Shown: piece after piece, positions 9,729-21,551 of the stretch | How positions within the stretch are numbered: the stretch's first letter is position 1 | Layout of the letters: the number at the start of each line of letters is the position of its first letter | Origin: Protopterus annectens | Lineage: Eukaryota; Chordata; Ceratodontiformes; Protopteridae | DNA length: 64,000 nt | Direction: 5' to 3' | Assembly: GCF_019279795.1 (NCBI RefSeq) | Contig: NC_056730.1 | Location: 607,682,198-607,746,197 of the forward strand | Position numbers and translations under genes: made by a program | The notes under the pieces: model-generated | Databases searched by the model: none | Told to the model about the DNA's origin: nothing | What the model saw: the letters and a program-made list of their open reading frames with translations, nothing else

Positions 9729-12512
9729 TGCTACGCGATGCTAGAAGTCTAAACCTCAAAATGCACTCACTTGAGGCACTCCTTAAAACGGAGAACATTG
9801 ACATCTGTGCAGTGACAGAGACCTGGTTCAAAGCTCCAGATAGCACCCCTGCATTACCAGGCTATAATTCATACCACACCTTTCGGCCACCAAACCCGGA
9901 CCAAAACACTAAAGGTGGAGGCGTGTCCATATTCATTAAGGATATACACACCTCCAAGCTAGTTGCTCAGCATAATGCATCCGAGATTATCCAAGTTCAA
10001 CTAACGCTGGGCAAAACTGCAATCCAGATTGTAGCTTGCTACAGACCCCCCACCATGCCCCAGGATTCCCACTCCTCTTTTTCTTGATACACTGGAAAAT
10101 ATTAAGGTACAACCCAACACTCTAATAATGGGTGATTTCAACTACCTTACCATTAACTGGGAAAACTACTCATGTACCAACTCTTTTGCTCAACGTTTTC
10201 TGGAAATCATCAATTCCAATGCTTTGGATTAACTTATCCACACCCCCACCAGAGGCAGCAATATCCTAGACCTGGTCATCACCAACATGGGTGACCGGTG
10301 TTCCACACCAGAGGTCAGCTCCTCGTTGGTCAGAACCGACCACAAGCTAATCACCCTAGACATCCACATCCTGCTCCCACCCCCCATTAGGAAAACAACC
10401 GTAAAAAATTTCTCCAAAGCCAACTTCACGCTTCTTAAGACAGAAGTGGCAAACTTCATGACACCCATGCAGATGGACAATAGAGGTACGACTGCTGAAT
10501 CCTACACAAATGCACTTTATAAGCACTTACACGAGTGCATGGATCATGCTATCCCTAACAGAACCAAGATGCTATCCTCCAAAAAAAGGAAGCCAGTCTG
10601 GTGGTCTTCTGTCATAAACAAACTCTACAACAGAAGAAAGAAACTGTTGCAAAAGAGTAAAATCCCACGATTGGAGGAACTCCCTGGTCAGCCTCAGTAA
10701 GAAGCTGAGATCACTCATAAAATCCTCCAAAGCTAGTTATGAAAACAAAATTGCCACTGATTCTAAAGACAACCACAAAGCATTCTATAGCTATGTCAAA
10801 ATCTCAATGGCAACACTCAGATCTGCTCTGAGTTACAGCACAATGACACTAAATATACAGAACCAACTGATATTGCCAACATCTTGGCAGATAGGTTCAG
10901 TGCTAACTTTACCCCCCTCTCACCCCCTAAAGGGCCCATCTTTATACCGGAAGAATGCAAAGTTCCTGTAATCACGGCTGCACAGGTAAAAACTTCACTC
11001 TCCAAAGCCAAGAACACAGCATCCATGGGACCTGACAACATCCCAGGCTGCCTTCTACATGAACTACAGAATGAACTGGCACTCCACCTAATTACCATGT
11101 TCAATCATAGCCTCACCTCAGGCTTTGTGCCCATTGAATGGCGCACCGCGACAGTTATCCCACTCCACAAAGGGGGGGGGGGCACAACAGACCCTGGGAA
11201 CTACCACCCCATTAGCCTGACGAGCCTCGTCTGCAAGGCCATGGAACGTATCATCATGGAACTCATAAACAAAGGCATTGGAGATCTCCAAACCCTGGAC
11301 CCCACACAGTTTGGGTTTGTAAAAGGCAGATCATGTCTCCTAAACCTGATAGACTTCTTTGAAGTAGTCACCAAAGCCATAGATGAGGGTAAGGTGGTTC
11401 ACACAGCCTATCTAGATCTCGCCAAGGCATTCGACACCATCCCCCACTCTGGAATTATAGATAAACTCACTAAACTAAGTATAAATCCCTATGTCACAAG
11501 ATGGGTTGCCAACTGGCTTACTGAAAGAACCCACACTGTGAAAGTAGCAGACTCCAAATCAGACTTTAGACCAGTGACAAGTGGAGTACCACAGGGTTCA
11601 GTCCTGGGTCCTCTCCTGTTTGGTATCTACTTCTCTGAAGTACAGGCTAACACAGAAGGTCTTTGGCTAACTAAATTCATAGATGACTGCAAACTAGGAG
11701 CCATAATTGAAACTCCTAATGATGTGGACATCCTACAAAAGGGCCTCACTGAGACAGATGCCTGGTGTCAAAGACATGGTCTCAAGCTCAATGCCAAAAG
11801 GTTTATTGTCATCCCGTTTGGTAAAAATTCTGTACCCATGAACTACCACATAGGTGGTAGTCTACTTAACACCAAAAGTGTAATAAGAGACCTTGGGACA
11901 CAGGTGGACAGTAGTCTCTCCTTTGATAATCACATCGCCAAAGTGGTCAGGAAATCCTTCTATGTGGCACACCTCATCACAAAAGGTTTCTCATCTAGAA
12001 AAAAGGAAGTCATTGTTCCCCTCTACTCATCACTCATTAGACCCATTATAGAGTACAACGCCCCTTTTGGTATGTACCTCACAAGACATCTACAATAACT
12101 GGAAAGGCTGCAAAAATACCTCACAAAGAGGATTACTGGCCTCAAACAGATGCCTTACGCAGACCATCTCAAAAAACTCCAGCTTTACTCCGTCGCATAT
12201 CGCCTACTCAGAGGCGATCTCTGCCTAACAAACCCAGAGCTTTTGGACATGCTCCACTTAAAGAAATCCCAATCCCTCTGAGCTACATGCTCTAGGGACC
12301 TAAACCTTGTCACCACAATAAACAGAACATGCTGGAGGGATAGATTCCTGTCCCAGAGACTACCCATACTCTGGAACAGACTACCTATCTATGTCAAACA
12401 GAGCTCCTCATTAGCACTCTTTAAGAAAAATCTTGATGATTGGATGGGTAATAGGGAATTCACCCCGGGGATCACTTCTGTGGTTCTGCTTGACAGGGGC
12501 ACAGGAAAATAA
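9729..12512 (+). pseudogene. CR1 copy A ORF2, endonuclease and reverse transcriptase
   Basis: ORF2 opens at the ATG at 9729. The AP-endonuclease domain shows ETWF near residue 30, FIKDIH, CYRPP, MGDFNY and the RTDHKLI block (SDH-type). The RT domain follows, with FVKGRSC, LDLAKAFDTIPHSG, GVPQGSVLGPLLF and FIDDCKLG, where the usual ADD is IDD. The CR1-type C-terminus (LLRGDLC, then FKKNLDDWMGN) ends at TAA 12510-12512. Damage: a one-base insertion near 10080, a frameshift near 10655 and others before 10884, a stop replacing Gln at 12096-12098, a TGA at about 12278 and a short deletion near 12230. It nicks DNA and copies its own RNA when intact. Confidence 0.85.
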
Positions 12513-12610
12513 TTTTCTTGGGTGGCGAAAGCCAGGGTACATTTTTGGCTAGGCTTGTATAGGTCCTAGGGCCAATAGCCTAGTACCTACCTATGAACCT
12601 ATGAACCTAT

Positions 12611-15600
12611 GATTAATTACAAAGGAAGTTAGGATTGCAAGCAACAGATAGCATTCAAAGGAGTGAAAAAAATATACAGTTTAGTTCAGGAGTAAAAACA
12701 GGCATATAGTATCATGGCTAGATTTTGCTGTTTGGTTACATATATAATCAACAATTTAAAGTGAGGTTAGGAAGGTAAGAAGCTTAGTCTGGAGTAAAGG
12801 GAGAGGAGAACTTGAGAGGAATGGGTGGAAGAGTACAGTTGCATTTTCTGTTTAGATAGAGGTAAGAATGAAGTTGAGTGTTGAAGTTATTAAGGTTGTC
12901 ACAGGTCCTCAGTGTGGAGGGCAGAGCATTCCATTTTTTAGCTAGGGAATAAGATAGCAGAAGCTGCCCAGCTGGGTGCTTGGGTTTATGGACGGTGATC
13001 AAGTTTTGGTGGGTAAATCTAAGGGGTCTGAGGGGGTTATAAGGTTGCAGAATATTGGATAGTGCAGGGCAGTTAGTAGGTTGGAACAATAATTTGTGGG
13101 CTGTGGTGATTTGGTGAAGGTCAAGTAGATTGGGGAGTTCAAGCCAATTTAGTGAGTGTAAGGAGGTGCAGTGATGAGAGGAGGATTTAGCATTCATGGC
13201 GAATCTGGCTATTTTATTATAACATACTTCCAATTTGGAGGTGAGTGTGGAAGATAAATTAGTGAGCAGAGGAGAGCCATACAGTAGAGAGGGAAGTAGA
13301 TAGGTTGTGGCGAGAGTTAGTCTGGTGGAAGGAGAGAGGAAGTGGTTGTTTCTGTAAAGTAGGCCTAGTTTTATGTGGGTTTTCTTGATATTTAGCTGGA
13401 TGTGATTGTTAAATTTTAGGTGTTTATCAATGGTTACACCAAGAAGTTTGGAGGAGGGTATGACCGCGATAATGGAGTTGTTAAGGCTGGAGATTTGGAG
13501 TACGTTTTTGTCAAAAGGGAAGGATTTTGAGGGAGAGAATAGAAGGATCTTAGTTTTGTTGGCATTTAGTGAGAGGTGAATTTGGAGCATCCAATTTTCG
13601 GTGGTTGAAAAGGTAGTTTGTGTCAGAAGTTGGAGATCTTTTAGGTTAGAGGCATAACAGATCAAAGTGGAATCATCAGCGTATTGCACAATTTTGCTAT
13701 TAGGTATGGCTTTGTGGAAGTTGTTAATAAAGATATTGAATAGCAATGGGCCAAGAATGTAACCTTGTGGTACTCCAGTGGGGGTAGGGAGGAAAGTGGA
13801 GGTGGCCTGGCCCCATTTCATGGCTTGGGATCTATCAGAAAGATAGCTGGAGAACCAGGAAAGAGTTTTTTGGGAGAGGTTGAGGTTAGACAGATGATTT
13901 AGTAGGTGAATATGGGAGATGGTATTGAAGGCTTTAGATAAGTCTAGCAGAACAGAGGATACCATATTACCACAGTCACAAGCTAAATTGACAGAATGTA
14001 AGAAGGAGAGAAGGGCGGAGTTGGTACTGTGTCCTGGATGGAAGCCGTGTTGGGTAGGGGAATGTATTTGGTGTTTGGTAAGGAACGGCAGGAGCTGCAG
14101 GTGGATACATTTTTCAAGAAGTTTGGAGATTGGGGTGAGGATGGCTATTGGCGGAAATTGGAGGTGTTACAGTTTTTGCCACCCTTGTCAAGTGGAAGAA
14201 TAAATGCAGAAAGCCATAGTTTGGGTACATAGGATTCAAGTAATGATCTATTGATCAGGATGCTGATAGGTAGAGCAATACTGTCAGAGGCTATTTTTAG
14301 GAAGGAGGAAGGAATGCTGTCAGGGGCATTGGCGCAAGGTTTTAGTTTAGAGAGAAGTTTCTTTATTTGGTTGGTAGAGATGGGTTTGAGTTCAAAAGTA
14401 GGGGGGGAGAAGAGTGAGGGGAGGATTGAGCAGTAGGAGGTGGAGGGTTATTGTTGGTAAAGGTCTTGGTTAGCTCAGCAATAGAAGAGGTAAAGAAGGT
14501 ATTGAACATTATGGCAATTTCAAGGTCAGATTTGCTGGTGTCAGGGCAAGGGTTGTTTTTTGTACCAGGCCTAAGGAGGGAATTAATAGAGTTCCTGAAC
14601 TGTTTGGGGTTTTTTGTGTGATTTGCTTGTAGTTTGATGTAGTAAGACTTTTTGTCTTTAATAACTTGTTTTTTGGCTAGGTTTCTCAGCTGTTTATATT
14701 TAAGTAAGATTTCTGGCTGTTTATGATTGAGGTAAGCTTTCCAGGTTTTATCTCTTTGTAGCATAATTTATTTGGTGTCTTTGATGAGCCATGGGGTGGT
14801 CTTTGTTTTAACTCTTTCTGTTCTTATTGGTGCTAGGGAGTTAAGGACAGTTATGAATGTAGAAATGAAGTAGTCAACGGCTGCATCTAAAGGAAGAGTT
14901 TTTAAGGGGTTCCAGTTAGTTAACTTAAGGGAGTCAGAGAAAGTAGTAGGGTTAAAGTTAGAGAGGTTACTGGTATGAATTAAGTGGTGGGAGTGTAGGG
15001 AAATGGGTGTAGCCCGATGGATGAAGGCAGGGAGGTGGTCTCCTAATGGGTCAGGAATGACACCAGATTTTATGACTTTGTTAGGATGGGATACTAGCAT
15101 CCAGTCTGTTATGGAGCCTGGGGGGTTGTTTTTATTCAGCCTAGAAATAGAGTTCGTAAGTTGAGTAAAGTTAAATAGATTGATTGACATGGTGTGATTA
15201 GGGTGAATAATTTTATTCCAGTCTATATTTATATCTCCCATGATGTAGGTTTCTAGCTTAATATTAGAGGAGGTCCAGGATAGGATGTCTTCCAGGGTAT
15301 TAGTGTTATTACCAGGAGGAATATAGAGGGAAATGATGCAGATGCTTTTATGGTTGTTCAGTTTTAGTAGGCCAGTTACAAGTTCAGCATTATTGAAAGA
15401 AGGAATGGGATAATATATGGAGTGATGGACAAGTGGTTGGAGTAGATTAGTGCTACAACACCACCTCTTTGATTTTGGTGGTCAGAATGGAGAGATAGAA
15501 ATCCAGGGGGAAGGAATTCAGAGTCGCTTATGTGAGGTTTTAGCCAGGTTTCAGAGATGGCTACAATGTCAGGTGAGTTGTGATTGAGCCAGGCGTGAAA

Positions 15601-15655
15601 GTGGGTTAATTTATTATTTATGCTTTGTGTTAGTGCTGTAGAAACTCTGCTTCCC
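12611..15655 (-). mobile_element. L2-like LINE, 5'-truncated, minus strand
   Basis: A non-LTR element in antisense orientation: endonuclease (15650-14768), linker, RT (about 14360-12784) and 3'UTR, which continues at 7771-7435 beyond the inserted CR1 copy A. The truncation point near 15655 lies inside the endonuclease, just before ETWLKPH. The RT differs clearly from the CR1 copies (LLDLSKAFNTISH, GVPQGYILGPLLFNIF, YADDSTLI). I place it in the L2/CR1 group but cannot fix the clade. Confidence 0.75.
12784..15650 (-). pseudogene. L2-like LINE ORF2 (endonuclease-RT), decayed
   Basis: Reading from high to low coordinates: endonuclease with ETWLKP near 15560, GDINIDWNK at 15240 and LGDHLPAF where the family has S-D-H; a lysine-rich linker at 14764-14363; an RT N-terminal half in broken frames; then an uninterrupted 393-codon stretch from 13965 to 12784. 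That stretch carries LLDLSKAFNTI, TGVPQGYILGPLLFNIF, QYADDSTLICY (catalytic ADD kept) and the thumb/C-terminus. The long intact stretch implies a fairly young insertion. Stops near 14766 and frame changes around 14000-14360 kill it. Confidence 0.8.
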
Positions 15656-16055
15656 CATAGGCTCTTCTCATCCTTAGAATGTTGACATTTTTGCAGTTGC
15701 TGAGACTTGGTTTAAGCCATGGAGATCACCCTTACAGTGCAGGCCGACAATGCCTTCCACACATTTAAGCCATCTTTGGAACAGGAATGGATGAAAGATG
15801 GAAGTGTCTCAATTTACATCAAAAATAGACATGCCTTAAGGCTGGTCATTCAGTATAATGGACTTGAGCTTCTCCATCTCCAAATTACCATAGGTAAAGT
15901 CCCATATCCTATCCTTGCAAGCTATAGGTCCCCATCCATGAATCAGGAAATCCATAGTACATACTTAAATGTACTGGAGACACCCCCCATTCAACCTATC
16001 CACACATTCATGGACAACTTAAAGTACCCAGCTATAGACTGAGAAGCATACAACT

Positions 16056-16552
16056 TTTGCTATGATTTTCTTACTTTTGTTGTATAACCTATTGATGTAT
16101 GGATTCCGCCAGGGTGGCTTACTTTTTGAGTTACTCCTGCACTTGTTATGGGTGGGTAGAGCTGTCTCTATGCTTCTGTTAAAATGGCTATACTGAGTTT
16201 CCATGAACAATTCCGCATAAGCAGTGGTGTTCTCAGGGTATGGGGGGGCTTGGAAATTTGCTACATGTCATTTAATATGAGATTTACCTTAGAATAATTC
16301 CTAAAAGTCCCAGAGTAAGCTGGGGTTCTGGGTTTTATTTTTATTTCAAAGGAAAAAAGCTTTATGATCTGACCAATGAGGATAGTACATTATGAATGGT
16401 GCAATGCTATCCTGTGTTAATGAGGACCAAATCAAGGATGTTTGCACTCCTAGTGGGCATGGAGACTAGCTAGTCCAGGGTGTTTATATTTACAAAGTCC
16501 AGGAATCTCTGTGCATGCATAGTAGAGGTCATGTATGCTTCTAAGTCTATAG
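16056..16552 (-). other. inverted segment within CR1 copy D
   Basis: The inverted block is bounded by a 20-base inverted repeat: CTATAGACTGAGAAGCATAC at 16032-16051 and its near-perfect reverse complement at 16533-16552. Only one copy of this sequence exists at the matching place in copies A and B, so the repeat was created by the inversion itself, as expected from staggered breaks filled in on both sides. Confidence 0.65.
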
Positions 16553-16651
16553 CACTTATTAATAAATGCAATGACCAGCAAGGTACAAACTCCCTCATCA
16601 AGCCAAACAAGCAACTAAAGGGGTGTATCAAGTGTACCAGAGCTAAATTTA

Positions 16652-16740
16652 AGGTAAAAAATATCCTCCCAGACCATGGACAATCACAAATATTTCTTCA
16701 GTCATGTCCTGATCCTTTAAGGCAAAATACAACAGTGTAG
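16652..16740 (+). repeat. direct repeat, left copy, flanking PLE-3
   Basis: These 89 bases (starting AGGTAAAAAATAT) recur at 17688-17776 with scattered differences. Both encode the same stretch of CR1 ORF2, so the repeat is a duplication of target sequence around the PLE. Confidence 0.7.
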
Positions 16741-16823
16741 CAACAACAGAGCACACATGACCAGGAATCCACGAGCGGTTTTCTAAACAGTAGTATTTTA
16801 TTCACATAAAATCTCTTTTAGCG

Positions 16824-16846
16824 CTTTAGCTAAAAAGCCTTTTCAG
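16824..16846 (-). ncRNA. hammerhead-like core in PLE-3 terminal segment
   Basis: The minus strand reads CTGAAAA, then GGC with a T-rich loop and AGCT, then AAAG and GCGCT. Layout matches CUGANGA, stem II, GAAA and stem III, with the G of CUGANGA and the G of GAAA lost. Inactive as it stands. Confidence 0.35.
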
Positions 16847-16984
16847 AGTATAAAAAACACAAATAACACACATCCTTTATATACAAAACAATTTCCCCTA
16901 ATTATTCAATAAAATAACTAAACCAATTGTATCATTACAAAACATTTACCCAATCAAAACCCTCCAATTACATTCTATATTAAG

Positions 16985-17485
16985 TCCTTTAGGGACTAAA
17001 GTTTCCTACTTTAATATAAAAATAGATTGTTTTTGCAATCGTTTAAGTTTCACAAGAGAAGTATTAAACCTCTCCACCTTAACCTGTTCTAATATACTGA
17101 CCTGAAGTCATTCCACATTACTACCATGACATTCTTTAAAATGTGCATCAACTGGGCTCTCCATCTTACATTTCTTTATGTCCCTAATATGTTCTAAACT
17201 TCTAACTTTGAATGCCCTTTTACTTTCACCTGCATAATATTTATTACATGGGCATCTAAGTACATAGGCAACTCCCTCAGTGTCACATCTAAAACATTTT
17301 GTGTCTCATATTTTTCCATTAATATTTGGGAACAGTGTAACCACAAAATTTTAACAGGAACACCTTCCACAAGGGAAAGCCGCTTTAAGGCTATTTTCAC
17401 TTCCAATATTAACCTCAGGAGCTACAAATCTACCTCTGACTATCATATCTCCTATGCTCCTTCCATGTTTGCATGATACACAGTG
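16985..17485 (-). pseudogene. GIY-YIG endonuclease domain of PLE-3 (decayed)
   Basis: From high to low coordinates: CVSCKHGRSIGDMI (Cys motif) near 17470, then GVAYVLRCPC followed by NKYYAGESKRAFKVR near 17270-17200 (the paired Y-V/Y-Y-A-G and Arg of GIY-YIG nucleases), SLEHIRDIKKC, HFKECHG, and the terminal LVPKGLN. Stops interrupt near 17113 and 17010. The catalytic-type Tyr, Gly and Arg residues can still be read. The domain nicks DNA for target-primed reverse transcription in PLEs. Confidence 0.75.
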
Positions 17486-17687
17486 TCTTTCTTCCAGAAT
17501 ATGACAAAATTCTTTTTATTGTACCAGAAAGCCCCCCCCAAAAAATTTAGTGATTGCACTAGATGTACACTAAACAAACTATATGTAGTTACAAAAACAC
17601 CTTCTCTTTCTTCTTAGCTGTATTTTTGTCCAATGGTACATATTTTCTATAACATCCACCTATAGGGTTATTATCCATAGACTTTTG

Positions 17688-19455
17688 AGGTAAAAAATAT
17701 TCTCCCAGACCGAGGGCAATCACAAAATTTCTTCAGTCATGTCCTCATATTTAAATGCAAAATAAAATAGTGTAATGAACTAGTTGCAAATGGAGCCATC
17801 TGTACTGAGCTGGGAGACACAGCTTATCTAATGGCAGAAAAATTTAGCTTCAGTTTTAACCCCCTCTCCCTTCCTCAGACACCCGTCAGGAAATACACAC
17901 AACCATAACTCCCTCAACTATCATTAGGTAACAGGTCCTAAAGGCAGTCTTCAAGGCAAAAAGCATTGCATGAGTAGTCCCAGATAATATCCTGGGATGC
18001 CTTCTTAATATCATGAATCATGAACTATCAGACCCACTAGAATCACTATTTAACCATGGCATTTAAACAGGCTTTGTGCCAAATGAATGGAAGACTGCAA
18101 TGGTAGACCCAGGGAATTACTGACCCATAAGTCTCACTAGTCTAATATGTAAAGCCATGGAAAGATTAATTATGGATATGTTAAATGACAACATAGGAAA
18201 CAGATGCCACATCCAACTCAGTTTGATTGCAGCAAGGGCAGGTCACACCTACTCAACCTTGTGGACTTATCTGAGAAGGTCACCAAAACAATGGATGGCA
18301 AGATGGTACACAGTTCCTACCTCGATCTAGCCAAAACATTTGACACAGTAGCCTACCCAGGTATTGTAAACAAGCTTTGCTGAAATAGGTATTATCCCTT
18401 ATATCACCCACTGAACAGACAACTGACTCACAGACAGACCCGAAAGAGTTACTTAGGAGAGGGGAGTCTATCTCCACAAAAAGGCTAGTCACTAGTGAAG
18501 TATTTCAGAGTTCAGTGCTGTGGGCACACTTGTATGGAATCTACTTCTATGAAATCAAGGTTAACATTAAAGATCTCCGGTTGACCAAGTTTACAGATGG
18601 TTGCAAATTAGGTGTGATCACTGAATCCCCCAAGACACAAATACCCTCTTAGTAGGCCTGACACAGACTCATAACTGATGCTGGAAACATAGTCTCAAAC
18701 TCAATGGCAAGAAGTACATAGTAATATGTTCTGAAAATACAGCCACCCCTGTAAATTACTGCATTGATAATACACTAATAAGACTAGACCTAGTAGTCAG
18801 GGATTTTTGGACTGCATGTGGACAGTGAACTGGCATTTGACTATCAAGTGTCTACAGTAGTAAGGAAGTCATTCTATGTTGCACAACTTATAAACAAGGG
18901 TATGGGCTCTAGGTCCAAAGATGCAATTGTTCCATTGTACTCTGCCTCATAAGACCAGTCATTGAGTACAATGACCCCCCCCCCCCACATGACACTGATT
19001 AAACATATGCAACAAGTGGAGTATCCACTGAGATTCCTCACAAAAAGAACACATGGTTTAAAAAACAAGTCCTTTGCAGACTGCCTCAAACCTTGTCCAT
19101 ATAAGCAGTTTCCTGCAGGCTGCTGAGTGATGACCTATGCCTGGCCTACACAGCATCCTGTGATCCAGCCTTAATGAACCTGTTGCACATCCGCAAATCA
19201 AATAGCATTAAAAAATACCCAATCCAGGGACCTAAACCTGGCCTGCAACATAAATCAGACATGAGACTGGTAAGTGTCTCAGACGCTACCCCTTCTGTGG
19301 ACCAGGCTTCCCATCTATGAGAACCAAAGTTCTTTCCTACATTTATTCAAGCAAAACCTGGATCTCTAGATGGAAAATAGTAACTTTACTCTGGGTCTGG
19401 CACCTATGTCTCTATTAGAGGGAGGAAGCTTGTAAATGCTCAACAACTCATGTGT
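17688..19455 (+). mobile_element. CR1 copy D, right part (ORF2 RT, decayed)
   Basis: ORF2 continues after PLE-3 with many stops. Readable blocks include ICTELGDTAYLMAEKF near 17800, MDGKMVH-type sequence then YLDLAKTF-like coding near 18330, GIYFYEIKVN near 18545, LTKFTDGCKLG near 18580 (ADD replaced by TDG) and the C-terminal LLSDDLC region near 19120. No CTATGAAC tail is seen, so the end near 19455 is approximate. Bases 17688-17776 are the right copy of the 89-base duplication. It is strongly decayed and older than copies A-C. Confidence 0.7.
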
Positions 19456-20470
19456 AAATTTATATACCCCAACCAAAATCTAAGGAACCAATACCTTTCT
19501 AATATTTCTGGGAAGCATGGATAAGTTAAAAAGGCCCTTTAGGATGGGAGTATTCTGTTATGATACTATGATCCGTATTTGCGAATGAGTTCGTAGGAAG
19601 AGGTTGGACTTGAGAGCAGTCAGTGCTGCCCATGCAGCCTGGGTTAACTTATCTCCCTTCTAATGTGTGAGGCTAACATTAGAGTAGACATATGGAATGT
19701 CATCATGTGGGAATATCCCCCACTTCCATGGTGATGCATTGGTGAAATGAACACTCTATACTGTTGCAGCATGGGGTTACTAGCACAGCATCGGTGCTAG
19801 TATCTAGCCTCCATAATGTATCCAAATTTGCACCCTTGGAAGAGGTGAGCAGCCTCCTATCTCAACATTTCTCCTCCCTTGTACCAGCTTCAGCAAGTAT
19901 CTTACTTACTAACTGAATTCAGGTTGGCTGGGTCATAGCCAAGACTTTACCCCTCTAAGCCAAGACAGCCAGATTAGGCTCTAGCTATTTCCATTATTGG
20001 TCTAGTGAAGTCTCCAACTTGATCATGTGGTGATTCAAATAATCTGCTGAAAGGATACCCACGCTCTTAATCTGACCCAAAAGACTGCAGTAAATACAGT
20101 TAGCAACACTTGTGATAAAAGTTAGGATGTATAGCCTTTCAAATGCAGGGTCCTCAGATATAAGGCATCAACTAAAAACAACTGTTTTGTATTTCTATCA
20201 CTCTACTCCTGTGTAGAGAGAGCTGGGGGTCTGCCTGTGGGAATCTAGTCTAGTATGAGGGAGTAGTCTACATTGAAATCTCCTTACAATAATCAGACAC
20301 TGTCTCCCTCTCAACGTATACAGTATGTTGACAAGTCAACCATTCAAAATGTTGGGACCTACAAGAGTGAATTCTGAAACACTGAAAAAAACGGACTTAC
20401 ATATATCAAGTCTGAGATAGCCATTCCCCAAAATTCCCTTTTCTCTGAGGAATAGCCATCTCACAGTTGG
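19456..20470 (+). other. no recognisable gene or element
   Basis: About 1 kb of AT-rich sequence with no persistent frame and no repeat I can name. It may be old LINE DNA or intergenic sequence. Confidence 0.4.
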
Positions 20471-20471
20471 T

Positions 20472-20550
<79 letters not shown>
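20471..20550 (+). repeat. (TA)n microsatellite
   Basis: About 40 TA units with one early interruption. Open frames across it are artefacts. Confidence 0.98.
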
Positions 20551-20552
<2 letters not shown>

Positions 20553-21242
20553 GTTTAAGATATGTATAAGTTTGGGGAGGTGTGGGGAGCTTGCCTCCCA
20601 CATCAGGGAGTTCAGTGGGGGCCTGTCCACCATACAAAAAACAAGTTTAAAGGAGAAGAGTAATGTTCAAGAGTCAGTCTTCCTTCATTTGTTTTAGCTT
20701 GTTGGCACTCAGAATTTCAAGTGTGGACATTTCAATACGGAACCTGTTGACAAATGTATCAAATACTCTAGACCTTTCTTCACTAGGGCCATAAAAAGTT
20801 TCCAAAGAAATCTTCTCATTCCAAAGTTCTAATGTTCATAGTACACCACTGACCTGCTTAAACTACTACATCTCCTAAGTTTTGCCATCTAAACCTAGCT
20901 TTGACAAGTTTTATCACAGCTCATTTCACTGTAGGTGCTGATGCTATTGTACCTCATCCTCACCATAATTTCAAAATGTCAGTTACTTATGATTTTTTTA
21001 ACTTCATTTCTTGTAAAAAAAATAAATAAATAAAAGCACACATTCAGCTGGCTAAATTGAAAAAAAAATGCTTTTTTTAATCTCCACCTTAATACCCTTT
21101 ATATTTCAAGATGCTATATATTAACTACATAACCAGTTTTAGTATTACAGTTTGTACAGTTCTCACCATTAGAAGCATGTGGTACACATGGAACTTCTTT
21201 ATATACTGATGCATCAAAATGGAAAATAGAAAAAAAAGAGGA
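20551..21242 (+). other. no recognisable gene or element
   Basis: AT-rich sequence up to the 5' truncation point of CR1 copy B, ending in A-rich tracts near 21060 and 21230. Nothing coding is supported. Confidence 0.4.
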
Positions 21243-21522
21243 ATGTATGACCCTAACCCTGAGTAGCATCCTGCCATCACTCAGAATGATACCACAGTAC
21301 AAGGACAAAATGATTGACTTCAACAATTGGCTAAGCTTCTGGTGTCATTCTAAGGGGATCCAATATTTGTCTGCCTGGGACGACATGATCGACAGTCCAC
21401 GATGCTTTGCCAGAGATGGCCTGCACCTGTCACCCTTAGGATTCCGGATACTGGCTAAGACTCTTGCCACCCCTATAGTGCCTTTTTTAGGCAAGGTTCA
21501 AATGACAAATTCACCACCATAA
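21243..21522 (+). pseudogene. CR1 copy B ORF1, C-terminal part of the esterase
   Basis: An open frame ends at TAA 21520-21522 with the same C-terminus as copy A (VQMTNSPP). It holds the block carrying the catalytic Asp/His pair (ARDGLHLSPLGF) but lacks the GDS and GVND blocks through truncation. Where copy A has a stop, this copy keeps Gln (KGIQYLS), which shows the ancestral reading. Confidence 0.8.
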
Positions 21523-21551
21523 CAGGTACAAGCAAGCAAAATCTGAGGGTA

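Larger units (their letters stand above)
7772..12610 (+). mobile_element. CR1-clade LINE copy A, full length
   Basis: The element runs from a duplicated 5'UTR through ORF1 (SGNH esterase) and ORF2 (endonuclease plus RT) to a 3' tail of CTATGAAC repeats. Its flanks join perfectly: ...AATTACAT (to 7771) and GATTAATTAC... (from 12611) reconstitute the sequence found intact at 7541-7562, so the ends are exact and there is no target duplication. Both ORFs are broken, but only lightly. This is the best guide in the window for the CR1 family. Confidence 0.85.
15660..16740 (+). mobile_element. CR1 copy D, left part with internal inversion
   Basis: This is decayed CR1 ORF2. Bases 15666-16051 on + encode the endonuclease start (ENVDIFAVAETWFK region to YPAID). 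Bases 16056-16552 encode the next part on the - strand (RFLDFVNINTLD, SANILDLVL, NPYINRLYNK). Bases 16556-16740 resume on + (SLIKPNKQLKG region). The order is otherwise collinear with copy B, so this is a local inversion, not two insertions. PLE-3 interrupts at 16741. Confidence 0.7.
16741..17687 (-). mobile_element. Penelope-like element PLE-3, 5'-truncated, minus strand
   Basis: On the minus strand it runs from a fragment of the RT C-terminal region (GVFVTTYSLF near 17610) through a Cys motif and GIY-YIG domain to a 3' terminal segment with a hammerhead-like core. It differs in sequence from PLE-1 and PLE-2, so more than one PLE family is present. It sits inside CR1 copy D and is flanked by an 89-base target duplication. 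Confidence 0.75.

Noticed and set aside
15660..16555. Twin priming as the cause of the CR1 copy D inversion
   Set aside because: The inverted part is internal, with collinear sequence on both sides, and breakpoint repeats are present; twin priming inverts the 5' end only.
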